Positions 23,602 to 36,600 of a stretch of DNA of 64,000 nucleotides are shown here, in pieces. Each line of letters begins with the position of its first letter. The first letter of the stretch is position 1. Origin of the DNA: Hymenolepis diminuta (lineage: Eukaryota > Platyhelminthes > Cestoda > Cyclophyllidea > Hymenolepididae); the NCBI GenBank assembly GCA_900708905.1, contig CAADRB010000050.1, positions 626,599-690,598 of the forward strand. Reading direction: 5' to 3'. The position numbers and the translations under genes were made by a program. The notes under the pieces were generated by a model, which saw only the letters and a program-made list of their open reading frames with translations, was not told where the DNA came from and did no database searches.

Positions 23602-26600
23602 TCATTCAGTTTGCCTGCCCTCAGAATCAACACCAACATTTTCCTCATCAGATGAAATAGTAATCACCTTATTTGAGGGGTCCGGAGAGTCCACTATCTC
23701 AACTGACTCAAACAACGCATCTTGACATTTGGATTCCTTTTCTAAAGACTTCTGTGAACCTGAAGGTTTCTTTTCCAAATCATACTCTTCCTTCTTCTTT
23801 GAGCTACCCTGATCGGAAATCGGTGTTATTGTGGGGGTTTTTCGTTCTGAAGTTGAACAGAAACCGGATTTACATCGTTTAGGAACCCTATAGACTGTAA
23901 GATTGTGTTTCAGCCTGCAGTGTTCAAGAAGCTCCCAAGAACTAAGCAGTTTTTCACTGCAGAAGAGACAACCTAGGCTCTCCGGTTCGCCCACTAAAAT
24001 AAAAATAAGTGTGATTAAAAACATTTCAGTAACACGTATTACTAATGCGCGGATTTTGAGTCAACGCACATGCTTTACATCGGCATGAATGTTCGGAACC
24101 GCTGTTTTTCACCTCAATCACGCAGGAATTTTTGGTTTTGTGAGAAAGCAGATCATCTATAGTATCGAACAATCTTCGACATCGACCGCAGATAAGAATG
24201 TCTTCAAGGTTGGGATTGGAAGAGGATGAAGGTATTGGTTGATTTGTCTGTTCAGGAGTAGTTGTTGTAGGGACAGGTAGTCGAGTTTCGCGGTTTCTGG
24301 AAGTTTCATGTGGCGTTAACGACTCTTCGCTCTCACTGGAGGCTATTGAAATGTAGAGAATACGAATACCTTTAAGTGCAGTTCAGAGTTCATTAAAGGG
24401 AGGTGTATTTTAACACTAATTTAAGTCATAGAAGAGACATCTTAAAGCAATTAATATTGAGACACCCGCGTTCAGTCTCCCCTAAATTAATCAAGATCAA
24501 AAGCGCGTTTGGCCATTTAATTCCCTACCATGCACCGAAGAAACACGATGATTTCATGACTTCTGATTGGGCACAAGTGCTACGCAAAATTTGGGTGATA
24601 ATACGGTTAGTATATTTACACAGGTTATGAGACTTGAACTCACTTTAACGTAATACTGTTGTAAATAATTAAAGAAGTTTTTCAAATCGAGAGCAAACAA
24701 CGTTGACAAAAAAACTAGTAGATTAAGAGGAGAGATAACAAGAAATCTTAAGTCGTTCAGGCTAGCTCAAAATTGGTCAAAAATGAGAACAGAATGGGAA
24801 ATCAAACACTCACAATTTAACTTCCGTTTCATATCAAATAAAATTTTTGAGAGAGTTTAGTGAGTAATGTTTATTCAATTATTAACCTTGAATGAACTCT
24901 GTTAAGTTAAAGTACGACTTTATGTCTAGAAAACTTTATTGGCGCTAACTGGAGTATTTCTGTGGTATTGCGCTAACAAGGAAGCTAGCACGAAATTCAT
25001 CCAATCTAGCTTATCATGCCTTACCGATTTGGGAAATTGGCCCATGGAATATACAAGGAATCTGCACTGCGCTGTACTCGTTGAAATCAATAACGGAATT
25101 GCGATCAATCGTAACTGAACTACGCAGAACTACTAAGGAAACAATTCTCAATAATTTTAACTTTTGGGTTTGAGCTGCTTTATTTCAAATTTAATGTCTA
25201 CGACATCGACCTCGAGTTGATACGAAACATTTGAAATTTCCTTTTTGTCAAAGGATATTAAAAAGAACCAGAATAAAAGCACCCGTAAACACATGAGTAA
25301 GACGAAAATGAAGTATTGAGAGTGTTTAGACTGAAAACTTGACAAGACTAGACTCTGGAACATTATAGGCGGAAATCATGCTGGAAAAGTGGAATAAAAT
25401 TTTGGTGCAATTAATGCGAATGTATACAGAAAAGAAAACAACGATCATCTGGGTGCTCCAAACCATATAGAAGAGTGAGTAACACATCACCCATTAGAAA
25501 GACATCCTTAATTCTAAAAAAATAGGGATTTATATTTATTTATTGGAACACGTTTCTTGAACATCTTGAGTTAACAAAGCCTACAGGGCTCTACTGAACT
25601 AAAATGTTTAGCTACCTTATCTCTGCTATGTTAAAACCGTAAGCAGCTGATTACCAAGTTAGATCATTTTGCCTTCTCAACCATAGGAAGAAAAAAACAG
25701 TTTGAAGCGGTAAGACCGACCCCTCTTGATTTAAAAAAATCGATTAATAAGCATTAGACATCGAGGACAAGCAACTGCTCAGTAATCCAGGAGAGGAACC
25801 GTGAAATTTGAATTTCGGAAAGTGAACCACTTATTAAGTAAACAAACAATCTGAATCCAAAAATCAAAGTACGAAAGCCTATTTGATCCATTCTCTTTTC
25901 CATCTGTTAGTCGCCTTCAGCTTTTCCCCACGATTAAACATAGCATTTTTATGTATTATTGTGGCGAACAAAAACAATACGTCGGAACTAATGAGGTGGA
26001 GCATAAATTTTAGGGAGCATTATGCATTTAGTTAAGTAATAAAAAAAAATAAAATATCATGAATATGCTTAATGGATGACATTAAGGGACTAACATAGTT
26101 CCGTTAGCTCCTATATCCACATTGTGGAATCTTAAATCATAGCCGCTTCTCAGTAGTTTCCAAAAATTCAATTTCAAATTAATCTAATCCATTGAGGGCT
26201 AGTGGGGAATAGTGGTATCACCAAGGAACCACTCTGAAGAGAAAATCGAGTTCTGCCACTCCCAATATTAGCCGGACTTAATCAAGGAGGGTAATGACTT
26301 ATTAATGCTCAAATAAAAACCAAATAACTAGAGGGAACTAAATAGATCCTACAACATGTAACTGATCCTCACATAGGCAAACAAGAGAAAACAACGATTC
26401 AACCAAAAGACTGGAAAATTAAGCAAAATGAGACTTACATGACTGCAAATCCAATCCATTATCAACTGTCATACCGGAAAGCTTATCAGAAATGACAGAA
26501 TCACTAGACCCTGGTGACTCTAGACTTTTAGAATTCGGATTCGAAGAAGAGGGGTCAAGTGATATGGGGGATTTCGGGGATTTTGGAGAATCCACAGAAG

Positions 26601-27352
26601 GTAATCTACTTCCAAAAAAATTTGAAGACGCAGGGTTTTCTAGTCGAGTTCTCTTCGGTGTAGAGGCAGTATTAACAGACTGTGGTGTAACAAAAGTACG
26701 ATTTTTCTGTTGTGAAGTCGAACTAACATGGTTCGGAGGTGAAGTTCGATGAAACTTAGGAGCACTGCTTAACAAAGGAGCGCCGATAATTCCAGGAAGA
26801 TTAAAACTAGGGGATCGATATTGATGAGAATTTTGCTGTTGAGGGAGAAAACCAAGTTGGGAAAACTGACCACCAATAGCAGCCAGGGCAGCTTGACTTT
26901 GGAAAGCAAGATCAACCAAATTCGGCTGATCGCTACTTAAAAATAAATTGACGGTGATAAACAAGAACAAACCATAATAGAGATCCTGTATAAGAGCGAC
27001 CACGTTTACGAGTTTTCGGTTCAGAAGCAAGAGAAACATCTATGATAAAAGCTTTAGGGTAATTAATGATGCAAGCGGAAGCGAAAATGCAAGAATTATA
27101 CGCACCTAAGATCATATTAAAGTAAACTTTTTCATCTTCACCATTTAATGCAGCACGGGCACTCATTTCGTTTGCGTATTGAATAAATGCATAGCCCTTG
27201 TGAACTGAAAGACCTATTATTTTTCCATATTGTTGAAAAATAGCCTCCAGTTCCGGTTTTTGCATGTGCAGGGTATTGAGATTCCCGACAAAAAGTCGAG
27301 ATCTGAGACTGTTGGGATCCATTCTATTAGTAACATTGCTAACCCCGAACAT
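23602..27352 (-). CDS. hnRNP C/RALY-type RRM protein with two C-terminal zinc fingers
   Basis: Minus-strand exons: 27352-27106, 27039-26973, 26935-26439, 24342-24070, 23993-23602. They sum to 1476 nt, giving 491 aa plus stop, with every junction in phase. The RRM occupies about residues 6-91 and matches hn[26 protein letters not shown]2 LFVGNL (20-25), [10 protein letters not shown] with RNP1 (52-59), and [11 protein letters not shown] directly after the domain. Residues 106-270 are Gln/Ser/Pro-rich with an SPKSPKSP run. Residues 318-346 form a C-x2-C...H-x5-C finger (C322, C325, H338, C344) followed by a CRC. Residues 370-391 form a C2H2 finger (C370, C373, H386, H391). Both resemble the first two fingers of BCL11. 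The tail holds two SUMO-interaction-like motifs. The likely site of action is nuclear RNA binding. The donor of exon 4 could instead lie at 24079, which also keeps frame. Confidence 0.85.
24343..26438 (-). other. 2.1-kb intron joining the RRM and zinc-finger parts
   Basis: A consensus GTAAGT donor follows the codon base T at 26439. The acceptor before 24342 (TTTCAATAG) gives T plus CC, a serine, so the frame is kept. No internal exon was recognised. The ORF at 24926-25108 (minus) may be a decayed retroelement or chance. Confidence 0.7.
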
Positions 27353-27699
27353 TATTGTCAAAATACTCAGAGCAAATTAAATCTCCATATTGAGTACCAG
27401 ATATTGAAGTTGATTAAACAATAACAACTAACTTATCAAATGTATAAATGGGATAAATTCATTGTTATCTATTTGAAATTGACGGATGAAACAAATTTTA
27501 CCTAATGTTTAATCTGTAGCAGTAAAAAGAAATGTCCATATTAATTACTTGTTAAAACTTTATATGAAATAAGAAGTGCTAAAAATTTTATTTCTGTTAT
27601 TTAATTAGATTTTATTTTCATAAATTCAATTTTCGTTTTAATTAGTCAAAGGTAGCAATCCGACCAAAATTCTCAAGGACTAAATAACAATTCTTGAAA
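27353..27699. promoter_or_regulatory. Divergent intergenic region, probable bidirectional promoter
   Basis: Only 347 nt separate the start codons of the RRM/zinc-finger gene (minus) and the MARVEL gene (plus). The interval is AT-rich with no ORF, so it should hold both 5' UTRs and core promoters. No clear TATA box was seen on either side. TTTTAATTAG before the MARVEL ATG and TTGCTCTGAG before the RRM ATG resemble acceptor sites and could be trans-splice sites, which flatworms use for some genes; that is inference. Confidence 0.55.
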
Positions 27700-30600
27700 A
27701 TGGATCGTCAGGCTTATCAAACTACAGTTGAACCCGAAAATCCTAATAAAGATCGTTTCAAATATAATCAAGTTTTTCTTAAAGACAAACATGGAATATT
27801 TAAGCTTATTGAGGTATGATTTTATTTTTGGATGCATTTCGTCTTTGAGATGTTAGTCATCATCTGCAGTTAATTTTGTTTATTGCACTTAGTTTTGATT
27901 CTTTTATATTTTTTTATCTAGATTATCTTAACAATCATCTGTTTCATATGCGTTGGCTCTCAATGGACTTTCCGCAACAGTGGTTCTGGGGGATGGATAA
28001 ATTTCACCCTTTCGCTATCTCTCATAATCTCAACATTCTTTTTCTTCGGCTACCTCTTTAATGTTGTACCTTTCCTCCCTGGTCCATGGGCTATCATTGT
28101 AAGTTTTTCCTTTAACATGAGTTATTTTCGGTATATTTCTTGATTTGTTAATTTGCACACAACATTTCATTTGCATTTACGCACATAGGCTTCTTGATGC
28201 GTATTTATTGTTACACATATTGGCCGAAACCTCGCATGTTGTTTTTCTACCCAAGATTGCAGATATCTAGCCGATCACGTTGATTCGGGTATTAGTAACA
28301 AGCGTTCTGTATATTTATTACTCATCTATATGTGTGATTTATAGTATGAATGATACTATGCTGTTTTTTCTCTGCTCTCCCTACGGCAGTTCATACGCGA
28401 CTAATCGCCTTTGTAAATTTCTTGTTTCNNNNNNNNNNNNNNNNNNNNNNNNNNNNNNNNNNNNNNNNNNNNNNNNNNNNNNNNNATAATTCAACTTAAA
28501 GCAGATTTCATGCATTTTAATTTTTGTTTTTGCATTCATGCTCTCTGAAGTGATTTTGTTAAATTTTATATGTGAATCTTTGAGTCACCTTGAATGAGGA
28601 ACTTTTTTAAAAATTTATTTGGCTGTGATATTCTATTTAAATAGGCTTCCATTTATTTCGAACTTATTGGGATTTGAATCTCTGTTTGATTAGTTGACCT
28701 CACTCGATAGTAAAATAGGTCATTAATATATTAGAACACTTCGTTTTTGCTAATTTATTTATTTGTGGTAATAGCATTTTATTACTTTATTAATGGCTAT
28801 TAATAATATTGCCCATAAGACATCCTCGTATTGATTTGCTGTTCGAGTTTTTCAAGTGGCTTATTTGTTCAAGAGAACCTATTTTGGTTTGGTTCACGTT
28901 TCGTTCATCATCGTGAATATGAATGGTCATAAACCCCATTGGTTACGACTTTATCTTGATTCTTAATTAAACCATATCCCATCTTGTGTATTCAGATATT
29001 AATAATCCCTCCTTTATGCAGTCTTACAGATTGATTTCAGTACTTTTTACTCGCTGCCCTAAACAAGGTCATTTCCTCTTGACCAACCTAATATCTGCTG
29101 TACTATTTTTGGTCTTCCAAATGCGCTAAGAAATACATTTGTTATGTTTAAATTTTAAGTATTTTTTATCTGCATATCATTATTTTCTCTTAATAAGCGA
29201 CCTCCGAAGCAGATTTTTACATTTACCTTGATTGGGACAACTTTTATGACTTCACGGATTTAATTTTTAAATTCAGAAATCTTCAGTGTAACGAATTAAG
29301 GTTTAGTAAAGGTGCTTCTTTTCTCTTAAATGAAGTCTATACTCACCCATCTATTACTAAGTCAAGTTGATTAAAAATGACCAGTTTAAGTATGTGTAAT
29401 AAATAAAAATTTGACAAAAAGATATATGATTATCAGATATCAACAAATACTTATTGTAAAGTGAAAGTGAAGATTTCAGCCATGAGATATAAAAATCCTG
29501 ATTGCCTTCACGATCGCTCTTAAAACCTTTTGAAATTGCTCAACTCAGTTGGAACTTGGTTTAGAATTGCGTTTGGTGTCAGTTTACTTTGATGAAGACT
29601 TGCATTGATACGCATTTCCTCACAAATTTATTCTAAATCGTTTAAAATGGGAAGAAAACGTGCATCCGAAAGTACATTATTTAATCTCATTTTCATAGCT
29701 TAAGTACAATTAGTTATTATTAACTGAGATCCCGAGAAGGTCGATTATTTTTTTTTTTTCTAATTTCAACTTTACGTTTTGGTAATATTGTTTTATAATT
29801 TTATTATTCAGTTATCAATTCCATATGGTTCGATTAAATCTCTGTCTTTTCAATTTGGCATTATCAACTTCTTTTAATACTCTTGACATTGACAGCAAGT
29901 ACTTCGAATCAGTACTTTTTTCTGGCTGCTCTGCTCAAGGTCATTTCGATTCAACCAATAACATCTTCCCTGTGCTATTTTTGCGCTGCACTATACGGTT
30001 GAGGGATGCAAATTACAAATCTATGTTGTTCAAATCTGGACTCTTTACCCTCGATTACCTTGTCCTTACCTACATTTCTTATGGATATATAAGTTGTCAC
30101 AGTAATTTTGCAAGGCATACCTCATGCTATTTTACGATTTTTCGAATCAACATAAGCTACCATCCTTTCTTCGAAACCGTAACATTTTTGAGCAAATTAT
30201 TATTAATTCTGAACTGAGAACAGGATATATATATATATATATATATTTGGCTATGGTCGAAGTATGTACAAAAGGTGGATCCATTCCTTTGTTGAGGCAA
30301 ACTGTATTAGATTACTCATTATATGGTATTTAATAATTCTCCTTTATCGATTATTGATCCGGTCCAATTTTCAAGAGCACATTTTTGGCAAAGCATACCT
30401 ATAATTCTTCTTTAAACTCGCGCATTTGTTTAGCTTATTAGCTATGAGTTGGAGGTCTTATATTTCCATTATACAAGTAATTATTTAGTATTCTCCGTCT
30501 TCTTTCCCTTGTTTTGTGGTAAAAACTTTGAAAAAAATGGAAAGGAGATAATTTTGCAAGATTTCTTCAATTCACGCTCACTGGTTATATTTAAACTCAT

Positions 30601-33600
30601 TTTATAAGTAGACTAAGTTATATATACCTTTACGGTATAGATATTCAGATTCAACGACCTACTTGTTCCCTCTAATTGGTACTCTTTGTATCGATTTAAG
30701 TAACTTATCTCTTTCTAATTGACATGCTCAATTGTGGTAATGACTTGTATAGTTCTTTAATATCATTTGTAACAAATAGTTTCAAAGCTCTCATCTAAAA
30801 GAGCTAAGTTTTAGACCACTGATACCTAAAAAATAGCTAAATTCGTGATCGCTTTACAAAAGTCAGTCGTGTTCCTGAAATCGATAAATTCATACTAATT
30901 TCTGTTGTAAAATTGTTATATGCATATTAAGTTTCCAGTAACAACCATTAATAAAAGTTTTATCTTTCAAGTAGCATAGTCAGTTTAGTAATAAATACCC
31001 CGGTTATCAGTTCCACATAAACCTTTATTTGTAAGCAGTCGTTTGCCTCTTATGCTATGTCCAAAGGTTATATTTTGCTAAGGCAAACAAAATAGCTTGG
31101 ACTAATTGAGAATCTGATTTTGATTAACTATCTTTTCCGATAGCTAATCCTGGATCAGAATGACCTCTTCTCCCAGAAAGATCATGAACTTTCTGTTCGT
31201 TCACGTTAATCTTTAATAAATCTGCATTGCACTGATTGGTTAGGACTGGCTTTTTTGGACTGCATCTGAAATCACGATGCTAGCTTAACACGCATATAGA
31301 ACGTAGGCAATTTTGCGTTGATTTATTACCAGCTGAAAATTTAGTTATTTTATCATAACCTGTTAATTAAAAAACACCATGTTGGTAGTATGGAGGTGCG
31401 AGTCCTTATCTGGACCAATTGTCACTCTCCTCATCTCGTATACATGCTTGTTGTCTTATAAGCTTAAATGAGAAGTACAAATCTCGTGATATTGATTTTA
31501 TATATTAATCTTATTATTGCGTTTAGTTCGTTAAATTTAAGGTTAATTCAATTTATTTTGTAGCCATTGCGTTTTGTTTAAAATTATTGATCTTATAAAT
31601 AAAATGAAAATTCTAGATTATAAAGCGTTTTATTTCTTAGTCAACTTGCCCCTGATATTTTCGGTTTAAATATTGTTTTTAGATTTGGATTGGATTCAGA
31701 ATTATTAAATAAAATAATTTAATTTCGACAATTGTGGATGATTTTCATATCCGTTGTCTATTAGTTTTATCTTCAACTCGTAATTTTTCTCATATTAATC
31801 TATTCATTTAAACATCACTCTGGGAATTTGAATAATATTGTTTTCAATAAATTGAAATGGTTACTTTTATTGATTTAGCTGAGATTCGCTGATTGGTTCC
31901 GTATTTAATTTTGTTAAATGACTCCCTAATCCCATTGGTATCTGCGACACCAGTTTGCACTGGCCAAGTTTTTCCTGAACTCTAATTCCGATATATAATC
32001 CGATTATCCTTTAAAAATACATGTTAATCAATTATTTCCTTCAATTGAGGCAAAAATCTTTGGCAACCTTAGTAAATACTTAGGATTTTGCCGTCAATAC
32101 TCTGAATTATTTATTCCGAATATAACTTTATATTTCCCGCTTCTTTCACATCACGTGCTTGGGAGTTTTCGAGTTTTGGAAATATTTTTGACCCTATTTT
32201 GGTACAAATCGGTTAGCCAATTATTTCCGAATACCCCCAAATGTTTTCACTCGTTTTTATTATTTATAAAATTCATCAAATGCCAAAATTTAATCTCAAC
32301 CTTAAGAATTGTTCCTTTTGCCTTTTGGAACGGCTTTGATTTTTAGTAAAGATATTTACTTGATACATATTGCTGACCGGTTTGCGGATTTGCCTCGATT
32401 TTCGAATCAGAAGTAAGTATTGATCTGGAATCAACTGATTGGTTATTTCCTAACTGCCTCTGGAATTTATTGGTCAGTTATTAGTAAAAAATCTGACCGG
32501 TTATCTGCGACTTTTTCACAGTTCTACTGATAAAGAAGACATTTTTAATTGAACTGAGGCAGCATTTGGCATTCGATAATATATCTAATTATTGCTCTGT
32601 CAAATGCCAGTTCTAAGCCCTAGACAAGTTGAAACGGTACACATTTTTCGTGTGCGAAAACATGTATCAACGAAACACATACGTCACCAATTCAGACAGA
32701 AAAACTCGCTCTAACTGGTTTCAGCTATTGCTGCTGGATACACATCATTTATCTAGATTCAGTTGATTATTTGATCAGAATACATTATTTGAGCAAAAAT
32801 GCCGTATCAAGGATATTATTTGTACAAGAAGTACATAGTCTTCAATGTAGTATTTACTGGAGGAAAGAAAAAAGTAACTTTTGAGGATCTAAGTCTTGAA
32901 ATATAGATTTGTACATAGCTGCGGTTGAGTTTAGGGCCTTTTTGTCCTTAAGAAGACTTGACGTTTTTGGGAGTGTTCGGTTGGCGATTGCTTTTCAGTG
33001 CTAGTGTATTAACATCGTAGCGTATTTTTCGGTTTTCAAGAGTGAAAGTTTACATTCACTTGCATTTTCTTGAAATTGCATTTAGTTGAAATTTGTCTGA
33101 TTGTAAAAGAAAGCCTATGTCCAATTTAACAAAGTTATAATTATTGAGGAGTGGCACTACTTCCATCCTTAGAGTTACAGAACCGTTTGTTTGCATACGC
33201 TAGCGAGATTAATTTTACTAGTAATAAAATGATAAATGCAACCATAATGTAATTCAAAAGAAACTGGCGTTTTATTTCTTAATCAGTGAATAATCAGCTT
33301 ATCAGTTTCATTTATCTCATTGCCGTCCACCTATGAAGTTTTACGGATATCGGTGCGGTTGTCAATACATGCACCCGTATTTTTCGGTTACGACTTCGAT
33401 CAAAGTTTGTCAGTATTTTTTATTTTTTAATCAGCTTTTGAAAAATTCATCCATAAGGAGAGTAAACGAAGCGAATTTGTGGGTTTACTCCTATTCAGTA
33501 ATGATTTATTGAATTTAATCTCAAGCTCAATGCATGTTGTGGCTACACAAAGACGATGTAATATTCTGAATATTTATGGTAAGGTGAACCTCCAGTCTTT

Positions 33601-36600
33601 ACTCTATATATTAAGACTTATTCTGTTCTCTGATTGTTGATATGTACCAAGGTTTTATAAGTAATACTCAAACCCCTCTTTGAAAGTGTCCTGTTTTGGC
33701 AGTCCAGTACAAGTAGCTCAAATATTTGATATGTATATATATATATTCTTCAACTGTATCAAAGCATCGGTTTAACAATTAAGTATTCTGAGTTCTTTTA
33801 CATCGGTAAAATAGTTATTACAATATGTAGTGCCTCGTCTCACATATTGTTATCTGAACCTTTCTTGAAACGAGTACTTAGTTTACAGTTTTAATTTCTT
33901 CCCATGGGCTAAAGAATTTTAAATTCCTACATTGAATTTGGCGAAATGAAATCGATGGTGAATGGGATGGTTTGATATCGTTTGCGGGTTATTTTGTGGA
34001 GGTAGTATTGCATTTCTTATTCTTTGTCGCGACTCTGAGGTGTATAGACAGGAATGGTTGAATTCGGATGATCTTTGATAAAGGTGAGCTATAAAAGAGC
34101 CGGAAAACCCGATCAGTGTTCAAATTTCGCGAAATATGGGCGCATATTACTGATTATTTACTTTTACGCCTATATTCAGACGACTGTTAATATTTTACTT
34201 AGTTCAAGAGGACCGCATCAATATACTTAAAGATTTCGATTTCGAAATCAAGGATTTCTTTATAGCTTGTATTGTAATATGTGTCTCTCCTGATTACTTT
34301 CACGCCTTGATATATTTGAGAATATTCTGTTCGGTTAAACATAGATTTTTAATGGATTTCTCTCTTCTAGAGAGAAGATTTACACTCGTTTCGTTCGTTG
34401 TTTTAAGCTAAAATTTAACTCAACTAGGTTCTACTCAGTTAATTCAGTTCAGAAATAAAAAATGAATCTTGATGGCATTTTGTTTTTCTATATCTATTGA
34501 AATTGTTCTATGCATATCTACACTGGAATGTCTTTTCATATGCCTTGAGTAAGTCAAAAGCACAATCTGTATATCTAGTACCGGACTGGTAAAATTAAAT
34601 TGGTTGTATTATGTTTTCTTAATTAAAGCCCTTAAAGATGTTAATTTTTACTCCAATGTAAGTGTCGTTAGAATTTTTTCCTGTACAACGGGTCTGTACT
34701 GATTGTTAGGTTTAGTCTTAAAATTCCGTGGAAACTTTTCTTACCTTGTGTTCTAATTGAATGTAGGCTACCGGGTTAGGTATCATTAATACAGGAGAGA
34801 TATAACTTGCAAACCTTTAGTCATTCTCAGTTTTAATAACGGTACTATATCAAATAAAGAGGGGGCGAATTTGGTGGCAGAGTATTTATTATTAGGAGAG
34901 AACAGAAGTATCGAGTAAAGCTCTATGCAGAGGAGTTGGATTGCGGTTCATAGATGGGACATAAAAATGAGAACGGAATGAAAAGTGTTGAAAAACAGGT
35001 TAGTCGATAAGCAATCGCGGGTAATGTCCGAAATCACAATATTTTAATTATTTGTTGGTGTCACATTTGATTTTGCATTTTCCTACTTTAGAACAACTTA
35101 TTTCCCTTTTTTTTTAAGAAATTAACAGAATTGTGTTTTAGAGAGATTTAAAACTTTTGATTGTGATTTTTAGGTCAGGTACTTCTTTTTATTTAGAAAA
35201 ATGAATTGATTGTAAGGATACAGTTGGAGTTACTAATTTTCTTTCCTGGTTGTTTACTGCTCCAATAGGATTTACTTCTAATGTTTTTCTCTATTTCTCA
35301 AAATGGGATATATTTAGACTGGTCTTTAATTGTTTAATGTATTCTAACGGTCGAAGGAGAAATTATGAATCAAATTTTGAAATACGGTAAATGGTGAATG
35401 AACAGTTGTCAATTTTTCGGCAAATGGCCTGACTGGAATTGGTATTAGTCTGTAAATGGAATTCATTCCTCGGGCTTTAAATGTTTCCACTACTGTCCTT
35501 TCATGCTTGTATTTAGAAAAAGGAAGTATCTTTGCTACTGGTCAATCAATCTCCTATGTCCAATTTACATAAAAAACAACTGTACTTTCTCTATAAAAGG
35601 AAGTGAGACCATCGTTTGATGTATGAGTTTTCTTCTAAGTCTGAACCACTGTAACATTACAAAAATACCAATTCCTTATGTAACAAATCGGTTTGTTTAC
35701 AGGATTTATATGAACATTATATTCTACCCCTCAGCAAGGTATAATTATATAATTTTTTCACTATGGCAAAGCAAATGAAATCGATTGACAGTAACTTCAA
35801 TAAATGGTAAAGGGTAACGGATCAAAGGGATGCTGCGAGTATAGTCAAGGTATCAAAGTCTTACTTCATTTGATCTTTAGAATCGGGTTGTACAATACTT
35901 AAAGGGTAAATCACGTTCCAATTTTCATGATTCATCATCTAGATTGGTGAGCAGGGTCCTTGTCCACCATATCCAGTGTTTATTGACCAGTTGGTCAATT
36001 TTGATGGTCGGTTTTTCCACCTCAGTTTAATTTCCTTCCAAAGGTTAAGAAAGAGGGATGCTCTTACGAGACAACTAAATATTTTTAAACATTTATAATA
36101 TTTAATTTTCACTGTTAATTTCCTAATAGTTAGGATTTATGTAGCATCAGCGATCTTGATAAATTCTACTTTTAAGATATGGCAGTTACCCTCTCTATTT
36201 ATCGATTTTTATTTTTCGATTTCACTGTTAACTGACTTATTTTTATCCAGATATAATTAAATTTTTGTTCATTTTCAGGATTTTGTCTGTCAGTGTCTTC
36301 TGGCTTTCTTGATTCTAATCTCGATGATTGTGTCGGCAGCTTTTGCACCATATTCAAATGCCGCCATTGCAGCCGCGGTAAGTAAATTTCCATTTAATTT
36401 TTCCTTTTTTATTTATTTTTATTTCCTCATCTTTTCTTATTCCTTTTCTGTTGACAAGTAAATACAGCTCCCTATTAATTTTCTTAACCAGTTCTAGATT
36501 TAGCTTCTTTAATGTTAAATTTTTCAAATTGGACACTGAGAACGTCTAAGTAATATTAGATTAACGTGACGGGTGTTATCTATCCAACATCGATTAGCAG

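Larger units (their letters stand above)
28099..36278 (+). other. 8.2-kb MARVEL-gene intron
   Basis: AT-rich intron with a 57-N gap, an (AT)n tract at 30225-30246, a shorter one at 33734-33746, and a dispersed-repeat copy at about 35800-36040. The plus ORF at 29825-30217 is 130 codons but has no splice context, ordinary AT-rich composition and no recognised motif. Confidence 0.7.

Noticed and set aside
29825..30217. 130-codon plus-strand ORF in the 8.2-kb MARVEL-gene intron
   Set aside because: AT-driven Phe/Tyr/Leu-rich composition, no acceptor or donor at its ends, no recognisable domain. It is probably chance in low-stop AT-rich sequence.
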